Of a DNA stretch of 11,758 bases, positions 6,379-11,758 are shown in pieces; within the stretch, counting starts at the first letter, position 1, and each line of letters begins with the position of its first letter. The position numbers and the translations under genes were made by a program. The notes beneath the pieces are model-generated. The model was not told the DNA's origin. It made no database searches and saw nothing but the letters and a program-made list of their open reading frames with translations. Origin of the DNA: Burkholderiales bacterium (GTDB lineage: Bacteria > Pseudomonadota > Gammaproteobacteria > Burkholderiales > SG8-39); the NCBI GenBank assembly GCA_919902965.1, contig CAKKSJ010000420.1:1-11758 (forward strand). The letters run 5' to 3'.

Positions 6379-7059
6379 TCACTCCAGCGGCGCGCCGGCT
6401 GGCTCGATCAGGCCGGGCCCCTGATTGCGCGCATTGCCGATTTCGCGGCCGACCGGAACCGCCTGCAATTCTTCGGCCGGGTAGCTTGCGATCATCGTCC
6501 GGACTTGCGCAGGGTCCTGCACTTCCGGGTCCAGCCAGCGCGCGTACTGCGCGCGCGGAATGATCACCGGCATGCGCTCGTGAATGCGCGCCATCAGCGC
6601 ATTTGGCGCGGTAGTGACAATGGTAAACGAGCGCAGTTCTCCTGCGGGCCCGGTCCAGGATTCCCACAGGCCCGCGAAGGCGAACAGAGCGCCGCTCTTG
6701 AGCCGGATCAGATACGGCTGCTTGCCGCCAGCGAGCACTTTCCATTCATAGAAGCCCGTCGCCGGAACCAGGCAGCGTCGCTGCCGGAACGCGGCGCGGA
6801 ACGCAGGCTTCGCTGCCACGCTTTCGCCGCGCGCGTTGATCGTCTTGTAGCCTATGGACTTGTCCTTGGCCCAATGCGGAATCAGACCCCAGCGGTGCCA
6901 GCGCGCCGCCCTCTGTCCTGCCTCGCTGAGGATCACCAGCTGCTCCGTCGCCGGCGCCACGTTATAGCGCGCGAGCGGCGTGGCGCCCAGCTCCGAACCG
7001 ACCTGAAAAGCGTCGTACAGGGCCTGCGCATCGGTCACGATCTGGTAGCGGCCGCACAT
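6379..7059 (-). CDS. yedK: SRAP-domain abasic-site DNA-protein crosslinker (YedK/HMCES family)
   Basis: A 226-residue SOS response-associated peptidase (SRAP) protein. The family crosslinks its N-terminal cysteine to abasic sites in single-stranded DNA, shielding them. The start must be the ATG at 7057-7059, because Met removal exposes catalytic Cys2 in MCGRY; the frame is open 28 codons further upstream but those residues have no place in the family. Active-site residues are all present: C2, N75 and R77 in TINARGES, E105 in TGFYEW and H160 in IHERMPVIIP. Also typical are RYNVAPATEQ (31-40) and RWGLIPHWAK (56-65). No LexA box is evident just upstream. It ends 22-79 bases before the kinase start depending on the kinase start used, so the two may be cotranscribed. 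Confidence 0.95.
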   Translation of the reverse strand: MCGRYQIVTDAQALYDAFQVGSELGATPLARYNVAPATEQLVILSEAGQRAARWHRWGLIPHWAKDKSIGYKTINARGESVAAKPAFRAAFRQRRCLVPATGFYEWKVLAGGKQPYLIRLKSGALFAFAGLWESWTGPAGELRSFTIVTTAPNALMARIHERMPVIIPRAQYARWLDPEVQDPAQVRTMIASYPAEELQAVPVGREIGNARNQGPGLIEPAGAPLE

Positions 7060-7070
7060 AGTCCGATTAC

Positions 7071-7346
7071 TCAGCCTGGGCGCGCAGGATTGCCTGGTTT
7101 GACGTAGGTCAGCGCATAGAACTCGTGCAGATTGTAAGACCAAGATAATTCTCTCAACAGTGCCGGGAGTTTTGGTTTATGCCAGCACGCCTCAAGAAAC
7201 TGCCGCATGCGCCAAAGGACTTGCGGTGAAATGTCCCGAATACCAGGCTCCCGCTGCGCGCCATAGGCGGCGACTTGTACCGCTGCACCCGTCTCCTCCA
7301 GCGAGCGCAGCGGCTGCGCCTTGCGGGTGTGGCGTGTCCGTGTCAC
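7071..7346 (-). pseudogene. Remnant of a DUF1016 (YhcG-like) nuclease-family protein
   Basis: A 91-codon frame opens at a GTG overlapping the stop of the ATPase gene (GTGA). Its middle, ISPQVLWRMRQFLEACW followed by PKLPALLRELSWSYNL, resembles the N-terminal region of DUF1016/YhcG proteins, which are normally around 350 residues with a C-terminal PD-(D/E)XK nuclease domain. That nuclease domain is missing and the similarity ends after SYNL. The first part carries QPLRSLEE, the same motif as in the methylase remnant at 8527-8754. I read it as a recombined fragment left between the ATPase and SRAP genes. A short translated product, coupled to the ATPase by the GTGA overlap, cannot be excluded. 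Confidence 0.6.
7297..7324. repeat. 28-base near-direct repeat, copy A
   Basis: This copy matches 8651-8678 at 25 of 28 positions in the same orientation. Both copies encode QPLRSLE on the minus strand, so they may be homologous coding segments rather than target duplications. Together they bracket the ATPase gene. Confidence 0.7.
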
Positions 7347-8518
7347 TGTTTCGCCCGGGCCAACAAATGGGCGAGCGCCGGCAAGGAAACGACCTGCGTA
7401 TCACCCCCCGCGGAGTAGCTTTCCTCCCCCGGGTACACCACGAACCGGCGCGCCGGGCTGATATCCGCGCAGGCGGCATGAAAGCCCCGTTCTGGGCGCG
7501 GCGTAAGACTGCGCTTGATTTCCACGGCCCACAGACGGCCGCCGGGAAAGCTCAACACAAGGTCTATCTCTGCCCCGCCGCTGGTGCGGTAGAAATGCCC
7601 CTGTGCGCCCTCGGGGGCGACGGCAAGGAGGTTTTCGATAACGAAGCCTTCCCAGCTTGCACCCACCACTGGATGGGACAGCAGGGTCTCCTTGTCGCCG
7701 ATGGCCAGCAGCGCATGGACGAGGCCGCTGTCGCGCACGTAGACTTTCGGTGACTTCACCAACCGCTTCCCCACGTTGGCATGCCAGGACGGGAGCCTGC
7801 GCACGAGTAGCAGATCGGCCAGAAGGTCGATATAGGCGGCTGCGGTCTTGGCGTCCACGCCCAGGTTGCGGGCCAGCTGGGCGACGTTGAGCATCCCGCC
7901 CTGATGGTGAGCCAGCATCGCCCAGAAGCGGCGCAGCGTCTCCGCCGCGATGCGTGGTCCGAACTGGGGAATGTCGCGTTCTAAATAAGCGCGGATGAAA
8001 TCCTGGCGCCAGCGCAGGCTGCGCGCATTGCCGGGCGCAAGAAAGCTTTCCGGAAAACCGCCGCGCAGCCAGAGGCGGTCAAGATCGGCTGCGGTCCCGC
8101 CGGCCTCCAGGGCGTCGAAGGGATTGAGTTCCAGATAGCTCACCCGTCCGGCAAGGGTCTCCCCCGCCTGTTTGAGCAGGTCGAGCGAGGCCGAACCGAG
8201 GAGCAGGTAGAGCCCGTGTTTCTTCTTGCCGCGCCGGGCGCGGTCGATGAGACCGCGCAGCACGGGGAAGAGCCCGGGCGCTCGATGGATCTCATCGAGG
8301 ATAACCAGCTTCTCCAGATGGTCCGAGAGGTAGAGTTCCGGTTCGGCGAGCTTGGCGCGGTCCTGCTCCGATTCGAGATCCAGATAGAGCGTGCCGCGCG
8401 GCTTCCCCAAAGCAAGGGACAGCGTTGTCTTGCCCGCCTGGCGCGGCCCGAGCAGCACCACGGCGGGCACTTCATCCAGACGCCGCCGTAGTATGGGAAG
8501 GAGTCGCCGCTCAATCAT
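7343..8518 (-). CDS. AAA-family ATPase with DUF4143 domain
   Basis: A 391-residue protein of the AAA_14/DUF4143 family, full length. Walker A is GPRQAGKTT (24-32), Walker B is LVILDEIH (71-78) and a sensor-like LLGSASLDLL follows (106-115). The C-terminal DUF4143 part has E317-x-D319 in GGAEIDLVL and VEIKRS with E333 and K335, a pattern like the PD-(D/E)XK fold; whether it cuts nucleic acid is unknown. The cellular role of the family is unsettled; members are patchily distributed and often sit in accessory DNA. Here it is flanked by remnants of a type I methylase and a DUF1016 protein. A palindrome (8529-8545) lies 11 bases before its ATG, a possible self-regulation site. Confidence 0.93.
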   Translation of the reverse strand: MIERRLLPILRRRLDEVPAVVLLGPRQAGKTTLSLALGKPRGTLYLDLESEQDRAKLAEPELYLSDHLEKLVILDEIHRAPGLFPVLRGLIDRARRGKKKHGLYLLLGSASLDLLKQAGETLAGRVSYLELNPFDALEAGGTAADLDRLWLRGGFPESFLAPGNARSLRWRQDFIRAYLERDIPQFGPRIAAETLRRFWAMLAHHQGGMLNVAQLARNLGVDAKTAAAYIDLLADLLLVRRLPSWHANVGKRLVKSPKVYVRDSGLVHALLAIGDKETLLSHPVVGASWEGFVIENLLAVAPEGAQGHFYRTSGGAEIDLVLSFPGGRLWAVEIKRSLTPRPERGFHAACADISPARRFVVYPGEESYSAGGDTQVVSLPALAHLLARAKQ

Positions 8519-8528
8519 GTATGTAATT

Positions 8529-8545
8529 ATGGAATTCTATTCCAT
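8529..8545. promoter_or_regulatory. Palindrome ahead of the DUF4143 ATPase, candidate operator
   Basis: ATGGAAT-TCT-ATTCCAT is a perfect seven-base-pair inverted repeat with a three-base spacer, ending 10 bases before the ATPase ATG (8516-8518). It sits in the AT-richest stretch of the neighbourhood. Its position fits a binding site overlapping the promoter or ribosome binding region; no helix-turn-helix gene is adjacent. Confidence 0.45.
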
Positions 8546-8650
8546 GAATTGCAAGGATACGTTGCCGCGTTAGCCCTTCCCCCCCCGACAATCTCGTCGA
8601 GCAGGCCCTCGGTCTCCTGCTCCAGCGCCAAAATGTCGGTGCGGACCGCT

Positions 8651-8678
8651 TCCAGCGAACGCAGCGGCTGCAACTTGC
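8651..8678. repeat. 28-base near-direct repeat, copy B
   Basis: This is the partner of 7297-7324, 1354 bases away, with 25 of 28 positions identical and the same orientation. It lies inside the methylase remnant. Confidence 0.7.
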
Positions 8679-8767
8679 AAAAGTAGCGCTTGAAGCTGAG
8701 ATCATAGCCCGTCTTTATTAGCATTCCGGGCCTTAGCCCCTTTGCGGGATGCAAGGATCTAACGCAT

Positions 8768-10258
8768 TCACAATTTCACGCAGACATTGCGCAATTCGGT
8801 GTAGAACTCGAGCGAATGCACGCCGCCCTCGCGCCCGATGCCGGACTGCTTGGATCCGCCGAAGGGCGTGCGCAGGTCGCGCAGAAACCAGCAGTTGACC
8901 CAGCAAATGCCGACTTCTATTTGCGCGGCGACGCGGTGCGCGCGCGCGAGGTTAGTCGTCCAGATGGTGGTGGCCAGCCCGTACTGCGTATCGTTGGCGA
9001 GGCGCACCGCCTCCGCCTCGGTGTCGAAGGGCCGCACATGGCAGCAGGGCCCGAATATCTCCTCGCGCACCACGGCGGAATCCTCCGGCAGCCCGGTCCA
9101 GATGGTCGGTTCTATCCAGCAGCCCTGGGCGAGTTCGCCTTGCATTTTCGGGACGCCGCCGCCGGTGACTACCGTCGCCCCTTCCTTGCGCGCGCGTTCG
9201 TAGTACGACAGCACCTTGTTCTTGTGCTCCTGGCTGATCAGCGGTCCGAGGCCGGTCTTGGCATCCTCCGGGCGGCCCGGCTTGAGGCTCTCGGCCTTCA
9301 TCTTGAGCGCGGCGACGAATTTGTCGAATATCGGCCGCTCGACATAGACGCGCTCCGTGCCCAGGCACACCTGGCCGCAGTTGGCGAACACCGCCCGGCC
9401 CATGCCCTCCACCGCCGCATCGAAATCGCAGTCGGCGAATACCACGCCCGCGTTCTTGCCGCCGAGTTCGAAGGACACGGGACGCACGCGATCGGCCACT
9501 GCTTTCATGATCGCGGCGCCGGTGCGCGTCTCGCCGGTGAACGTGACCGCGTCTATGCCCGCATGGCGCGTGAGCAGTTCGCCCGCCGAGCCCGGACCGT
9601 AGCCGTGGATCACGTTGTACACGCCTTTGGGCACGCCGACCGCGTTCATCACCTCGCCCAGCAAGGTGGCCGTCGCGGGCGTTTCTTCCGAAGGTTTCAC
9701 CACCACGGTATTGCCGCAGGCGAGCGCCGGGCCCACTTTCCAGGTCATCAGCAGCAGCGGCAGATTCCAGGGCGCAATCACCGCGATCACGCCTCTGGGC
9801 ACGCGGATAGCGTAGTTGATCGCGCCTTTCCTGTCGGGGGTGGCCATCTGGAAAAATTCGCTCGGGACGTTTTTCACCACGTCGGCGAATATCTTGAAGT
9901 TGGCGGCGCCGCGCGGGATGTCGATGTGCTTGGCCAGGCTCACCGGCTTGCCGGTGTCGGCGACCTCGGCCTCCAGGAACTGATCGAAGCGCCGGTTGAT
10001 TTCATTGGCCACCGCGTAAAGCAGCTCGGTGCGCTCGCTCATTTCCAGCGCGCCCCAGGGCCCGGCCAGCGCGGCGCGCGCGGCCCTCACCGCCGCATCC
10101 ACCTCCGCCTCCCCGGCCTCGGACACCAGCCCGAGCAGGCGCGCGTCCACGGGCGAGCGGTTCTCGAAAGTCTTGCCGGAGGCAGCGGCGACAAATTTGC
10201 CGCCGATGAAATTGAGTATGCGTGCCGCCGGCCGCGCCGGCGCTGCAGTCTTGCTCAT
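8768..10258 (-). CDS. dmpC: 2-hydroxymuconate semialdehyde dehydrogenase-like aldehyde dehydrogenase
   Basis: A 496-residue NAD-dependent aldehyde dehydrogenase. It looks like the DmpC/XylG group, which oxidises 2-hydroxymuconic semialdehyde to 4-oxalocrotonate in catechol meta-cleavage. Evidence is the long match in style across KHIDIPRGAANFKIFADV (110-127), PWNLPLLLMTWKVGPALACG (163-182) and the C-terminus FGGSKQSGIGREGGVHSLEF. Catalytic residues are N165, E264 in FELGGKN and C298 in NCGQVC; K188 in VVKPSEETP binds cofactor. The first 13 residues (alanine/proline-rich) precede the usual start of the family. It stands alone: no dioxygenase, hydratase or tautomerase is in the window. It is divergent from a TRAP transporter 253 bases away, so a different aldehyde substrate, such as 2-aminomuconate semialdehyde or another transported acid's catabolite, is possible. 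Confidence 0.9.
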   Translation of the reverse strand: MSKTAAPARPAARILNFIGGKFVAAASGKTFENRSPVDARLLGLVSEAGEAEVDAAVRAARAALAGPWGALEMSERTELLYAVANEINRRFDQFLEAEVADTGKPVSLAKHIDIPRGAANFKIFADVVKNVPSEFFQMATPDRKGAINYAIRVPRGVIAVIAPWNLPLLLMTWKVGPALACGNTVVVKPSEETPATATLLGEVMNAVGVPKGVYNVIHGYGPGSAGELLTRHAGIDAVTFTGETRTGAAIMKAVADRVRPVSFELGGKNAGVVFADCDFDAAVEGMGRAVFANCGQVCLGTERVYVERPIFDKFVAALKMKAESLKPGRPEDAKTGLGPLISQEHKNKVLSYYERARKEGATVVTGGGVPKMQGELAQGCWIEPTIWTGLPEDSAVVREEIFGPCCHVRPFDTEAEAVRLANDTQYGLATTIWTTNLARAHRVAAQIEVGICWVNCWFLRDLRTPFGGSKQSGIGREGGVHSLEFYTELRNVCVKL

Positions 10259-10374
10259 GCGCCCAGTCCCCTTCTAGCGTTGTCGAAGTCCAGCATCATA
10301 GAGAAACCCGGGCAAACGCGCGCGACTGCCCCCGGAGACCAGGGCCCTGGCCTTGCGCGGCGCTGCGGCGTGAT

Positions 10375-10388
10375 TTGACATATATCAA
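10375..10388. promoter_or_regulatory. FNR/ANR-type box in the divergent promoter region
   Basis: TTGAC-ATAT-ATCAA matches the FNR/ANR consensus TTGAT-N4-ATCAA at nine of ten defined positions. It lies almost midway between the dehydrogenase ATG (10258) and dctP ATG (10512). A candidate -10, TACAGT (10429-10434), would place the box centre near -60 of a dctP transcript, close to the class I position -61.5, and there is no good -35 there. No -10 stands out for the dehydrogenase side. The first six bases also read TTGACA, but no -10 lies 16-18 bases on. Confidence 0.55.
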
Positions 10389-10454
10389 CACACACGCATC
10401 TATGGGCCAGCGCCCATTGCCTATCGGGTACAGTAGCCATGCACTTTTCTGGCC

Positions 10455-10470
10455 GGCGCGCTTGCGCGCC
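10455..10470 (+). other. Small GC hairpin in the dctP leader
   Basis: GGCGCG-CTTG-CGCGCC forms a six-base-pair stem with a four-base loop, about 25 bases before the dctP ribosome binding site (AGGGGAAA, 10496-10503). It may stabilise or pause the leader; no function can be shown. Confidence 0.4.
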
Positions 10471-10511
10471 ACTTTCAACTGCTTTTTCAACAACTAGGGG
10501 AAAGTTACATC

Positions 10512-11585
10512 ATGAAGCGTACCGTCTTGAAGGCCATCACTGCAGTTTCGCTGGCGCTCGCTGGAGCGGGTGCGGGCACTGCATCTGCGGACACATTCAG
10601 GTTGACCATAGGCTCCGGGCATCCGGCCGACGCGGCCATCTGGATCACCACCATGCGCGACTTCCTCGCGCCGGAAATCGCCAAGCGCGTCCAACAGAAG
10701 ACCGGCCACAAGATCGAATGGGTCAACGCCTACGGCGGCTCGGTGTGCAAGCTGGGCGAATGCCTGGAGGCGGTGGAAAGCGGCTTGCTCGATATGGCCG
10801 ACCTGCACATCGCCTTCGAGCCGACCAAGCTGATGGCGCACAATTTCCCGTATTTCGTTCCTTTCGGAACGCCCGATCCGGTGATCGCGGCCAGGTCCGC
10901 GCGCAAGGTTTATGACACCGTGCCGGAACTGAAGAAAATTCTCGAGACGAAATACAACCAGATCTTCCTGGCAGTCGGGGTCGTCGGCAATTACAACCTG
11001 GTGACGACGTTCGCCTGGGACAAGGTGGAGCAGCTCAAAAACCGCAAGATCGCGGCCGCCGGTCCCAACATTCCCTGGCTGAAGGCGGTGGGCTCGATCC
11101 CGGTACAGTCGAACCTCAACGAGGCGTATACCTCGTTTCAGACCGGGGTCTACGAAGGCTGGGTCATGTTCACCGACGCGACCGTCGGCTTCAAGCTGCA
11201 CGAAGTGGCGAAGAACTATGTGTTTACCGACTTCGGCTCGATCGCCAACGTCGTGATCGCGATCAACAAGAACACCTGGAAGAAGCTGCCCAAAGCGGTG
11301 CAGGACATCATGCTCGAAGTGGGCAAGGAGTACACCGAAGTCGAGTCCAAAGCGGCGATGGAAAAAGGACAGAAGAGCGTCGAAATCATGAAAGCAGCCG
11401 GTGTCAGCGTGCGTTCGTTGAGCGATGCGGAGAAAGCGAAATGGGCCAACGCGCTGTCCGACATACCCAATGAGCGCACCACGGAAATCAACAAGGCCGG
11501 CCAGCCGGGCCAGGCCGTCGGCGCCTACATCAAGACCCTGAAGGAAGCCGGCGTCAAGCTGCCGCGCGACTGGGCGATCAAGTAG
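10512..11585 (+). CDS. dctP: TRAP transporter periplasmic substrate-binding protein (DctP family)
   Basis: A 357-residue DctP-family extracytoplasmic solute receptor. A Sec signal peptide is clear: MKRTVLK, a hydrophobic core, then ASA-D with cleavage expected after residue 26. The mature part shows family landmarks: RLTIGSGHP at the start of the fold, WVNAYGGSVCKLGECLEAVESG (70-91) and EAYTSFQTGVYEGWVMF (204-220). It would capture a substrate, usually a carboxylate, and hand it to the DctQM membrane subunits for ion-driven uptake. The conserved Arg of the usual KIR motif is replaced: here the sequence is NRKIAAAGP, with Ala181 at that position. Two cysteines (C79, C84) could form a disulfide. 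A Shine-Dalgarno AGGGG precedes the ATG. The substrate cannot be read from sequence. Confidence 0.94.
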   Translation: MKRTVLKAITAVSLALAGAGAGTASADTFRLTIGSGHPADAAIWITTMRDFLAPEIAKRVQQKTGHKIEWVNAYGGSVCKLGECLEAVESGLLDMADLHIAFEPTKLMAHNFPYFVPFGTPDPVIAARSARKVYDTVPELKKILETKYNQIFLAVGVVGNYNLVTTFAWDKVEQLKNRKIAAAGPNIPWLKAVGSIPVQSNLNEAYTSFQTGVYEGWVMFTDATVGFKLHEVAKNYVFTDFGSIANVVIAINKNTWKKLPKAVQDIMLEVGKEYTEVESKAAMEKGQKSVEIMKAAGVSVRSLSDAEKAKWANALSDIPNERTTEINKAGQPGQAVGAYIKTLKEAGVKLPRDWAIK

Positions 11586-11602
11586 TTCCTGTCTTCGGAT
11601 AG

Positions 11603-11626
11603 CCGTCCCCGCCTGTCCTTGGACGG
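11603..11626 (+). other. Intercistronic hairpin between dctP and dctQ
   Basis: The arms CCGTCC (11603-11608) and GGACGG (11621-11626) surround a 12-base loop, in the 71-base spacer after the dctP stop. Such a structure could protect the 3' end of dctP mRNA or reduce read-through, giving more binding protein than membrane subunit. No U tract follows. Confidence 0.4.
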
Positions 11627-11656
11627 GAACGGCGTCCGGCGTATTGCGGAATCGAT

Positions 11657-11758
11657 ATGAATCCCCTGGTTAAGCTCCTGCATGGCCTGATGGCGTCGCT
11701 CAACATCATCGGCGCCGTCTGGGTGATGATGATCATGTTGCTTATCACCGTCGACGTG
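11657..11758 (+). CDS. dctQ: TRAP transporter small permease (DctQ), N-terminal fragment
   Basis: An ATG at 11657-11659 opens a frame of 34 codons that reaches the right edge without a stop. It begins MNPLVKLLHGLMASLN followed by a strongly hydrophobic stretch of about 16 residues (IIGAVWVMMIMLLITV) and D33, as in the first membrane helix of DctQ-type four-helix small permeases. Position directly after dctP in the same direction supports this. The large permease dctM is expected just outside. A GGA eight or so bases before the ATG is a modest ribosome binding site. Confidence 0.8.
   Translation, partial: MNPLVKLLHGLMASLNIIGAVWVMMIMLLITVDV

Larger units (their letters stand above)
8527..8754 (-). 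pseudogene. C-terminal remnant of a type I restriction-modification methylase (HsdM-like)
   Basis: This 75-codon frame contains IKTGYDLSFKRY, like the (D)YDLSFNRYKE motif near the end of HsdM/N-6 DNA methylases, followed by PLRSLEAVRTDILALEQETEGLLDEI, a heptad-like helix also typical of that tail. The whole methyltransferase domain with its NPPY/F motif is absent; the aldehyde dehydrogenase stop is only 13 bases upstream, so the truncation lies there. The similarity ends at EIVGG, at a run of eight G (8579-8586 as C on the plus strand), after which the frame continues into sequence with no resemblance. It is almost certainly not functional. Assignment to HsdM is from memory of the family motif, not a search. 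Confidence 0.6.

Noticed and set aside
7297..8678. Target-site duplication of a transposon carrying the ATPase
   Set aside because: At 28 bases with three mismatches, and coding for the same motif in both places, the repeats look like related coding segments; no transposase or terminal inverted repeats were found.
7071..8767. A complete new defence system
   Set aside because: Only the ATPase is intact; the methylase and DUF1016 pieces lack their catalytic domains, so a working multi-gene system is not supported here.
8816..10378. A 520-codon open frame on the plus strand opposite the aldehyde dehydrogenase
   Set aside because: It is the antisense shadow of a clear, motif-complete gene in GC-rich DNA; the peptide is rich in R, H, A and G and shows no domain.
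10375..10403. TTGACA as the -35 of a sigma-70 promoter
   Set aside because: The bases 16-18 downstream (ATCTAT and neighbours) match the -10 consensus poorly; the symmetric FNR-like reading explains the sequence better.
10494..11201. A 235-codon minus-strand frame opposite dctP
   Set aside because: Shadow of dctP, which has a signal peptide and family motifs.

Overview
The window is GC-rich and densely coded, and looks chromosomal. Protein families (an LtnD/OtnK/OtnC/OtnI set, a DmpC-type aldehyde dehydrogenase, a DctP/DctQ TRAP transporter, a PAS-GGDEF protein) and their wording suggest a betaproteobacterium, perhaps of the Burkholderiales or a relative. That placement is inference; there is no rRNA, tRNA or marker gene here to fix it. 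Everything from 1 to 10258 is on the minus strand; only the last 1.25 kb is on the plus strand.

Layout in the direction of minus-strand transcription (right to left): a 2-hydroxymuconate-semialdehyde-dehydrogenase-like gene (8768-10258); a foreign-looking accessory block (about 7071-8767) made of a type I methylase C-terminal remnant, an intact AAA/DUF4143 ATPase and a DUF1016 (YhcG-like) remnant; an SRAP/YedK abasic-site DNA-protein crosslinking gene (6379-7059); a Ser/Thr protein kinase fused to a cyclic-nucleotide-binding domain (5010-6299); a four-carbon sugar-acid operon ltnD-otnK-otnC-otnI (4862 down to 918); and the start of a PAS-PAS-GGDEF diguanylate cyclase (907 to beyond the left edge), only 10 bases after otnI. 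Divergent from the dehydrogenase are dctP (10512-11585) and the first 34 codons of dctQ (from 11657).

The ltnD-otnK-otnC-otnI set is a complete route from L-threonate to dihydroxyacetone phosphate and CO2: oxidation at C2, 2-oxo to 3-oxo isomerisation, phosphorylation at C4, decarboxylation. Key catalytic or metal residues are in place. The operon is tight except for a 340-base gap between otnK and otnC. That gap carries a cluster of strong inverted repeats; the two largest share a 14-base core in opposite orientation but have entirely different stems, each still (nearly) perfectly self-complementary. This is the most unusual non-coding structure in the window.

Other points of interest are an FNR/ANR-type box in the divergent dehydrogenase/TRAP promoter region, a small palindrome just ahead of the DUF4143 ATPase, a 28-base near-direct repeat flanking that ATPase, and a DctP that lacks the usual substrate-carboxylate arginine at the expected position. 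I see no CRISPR array, tRNA, rRNA, IS element or replication origin. I do not see a convincing complete new defence system; the accessory block reads as a worn-down one.
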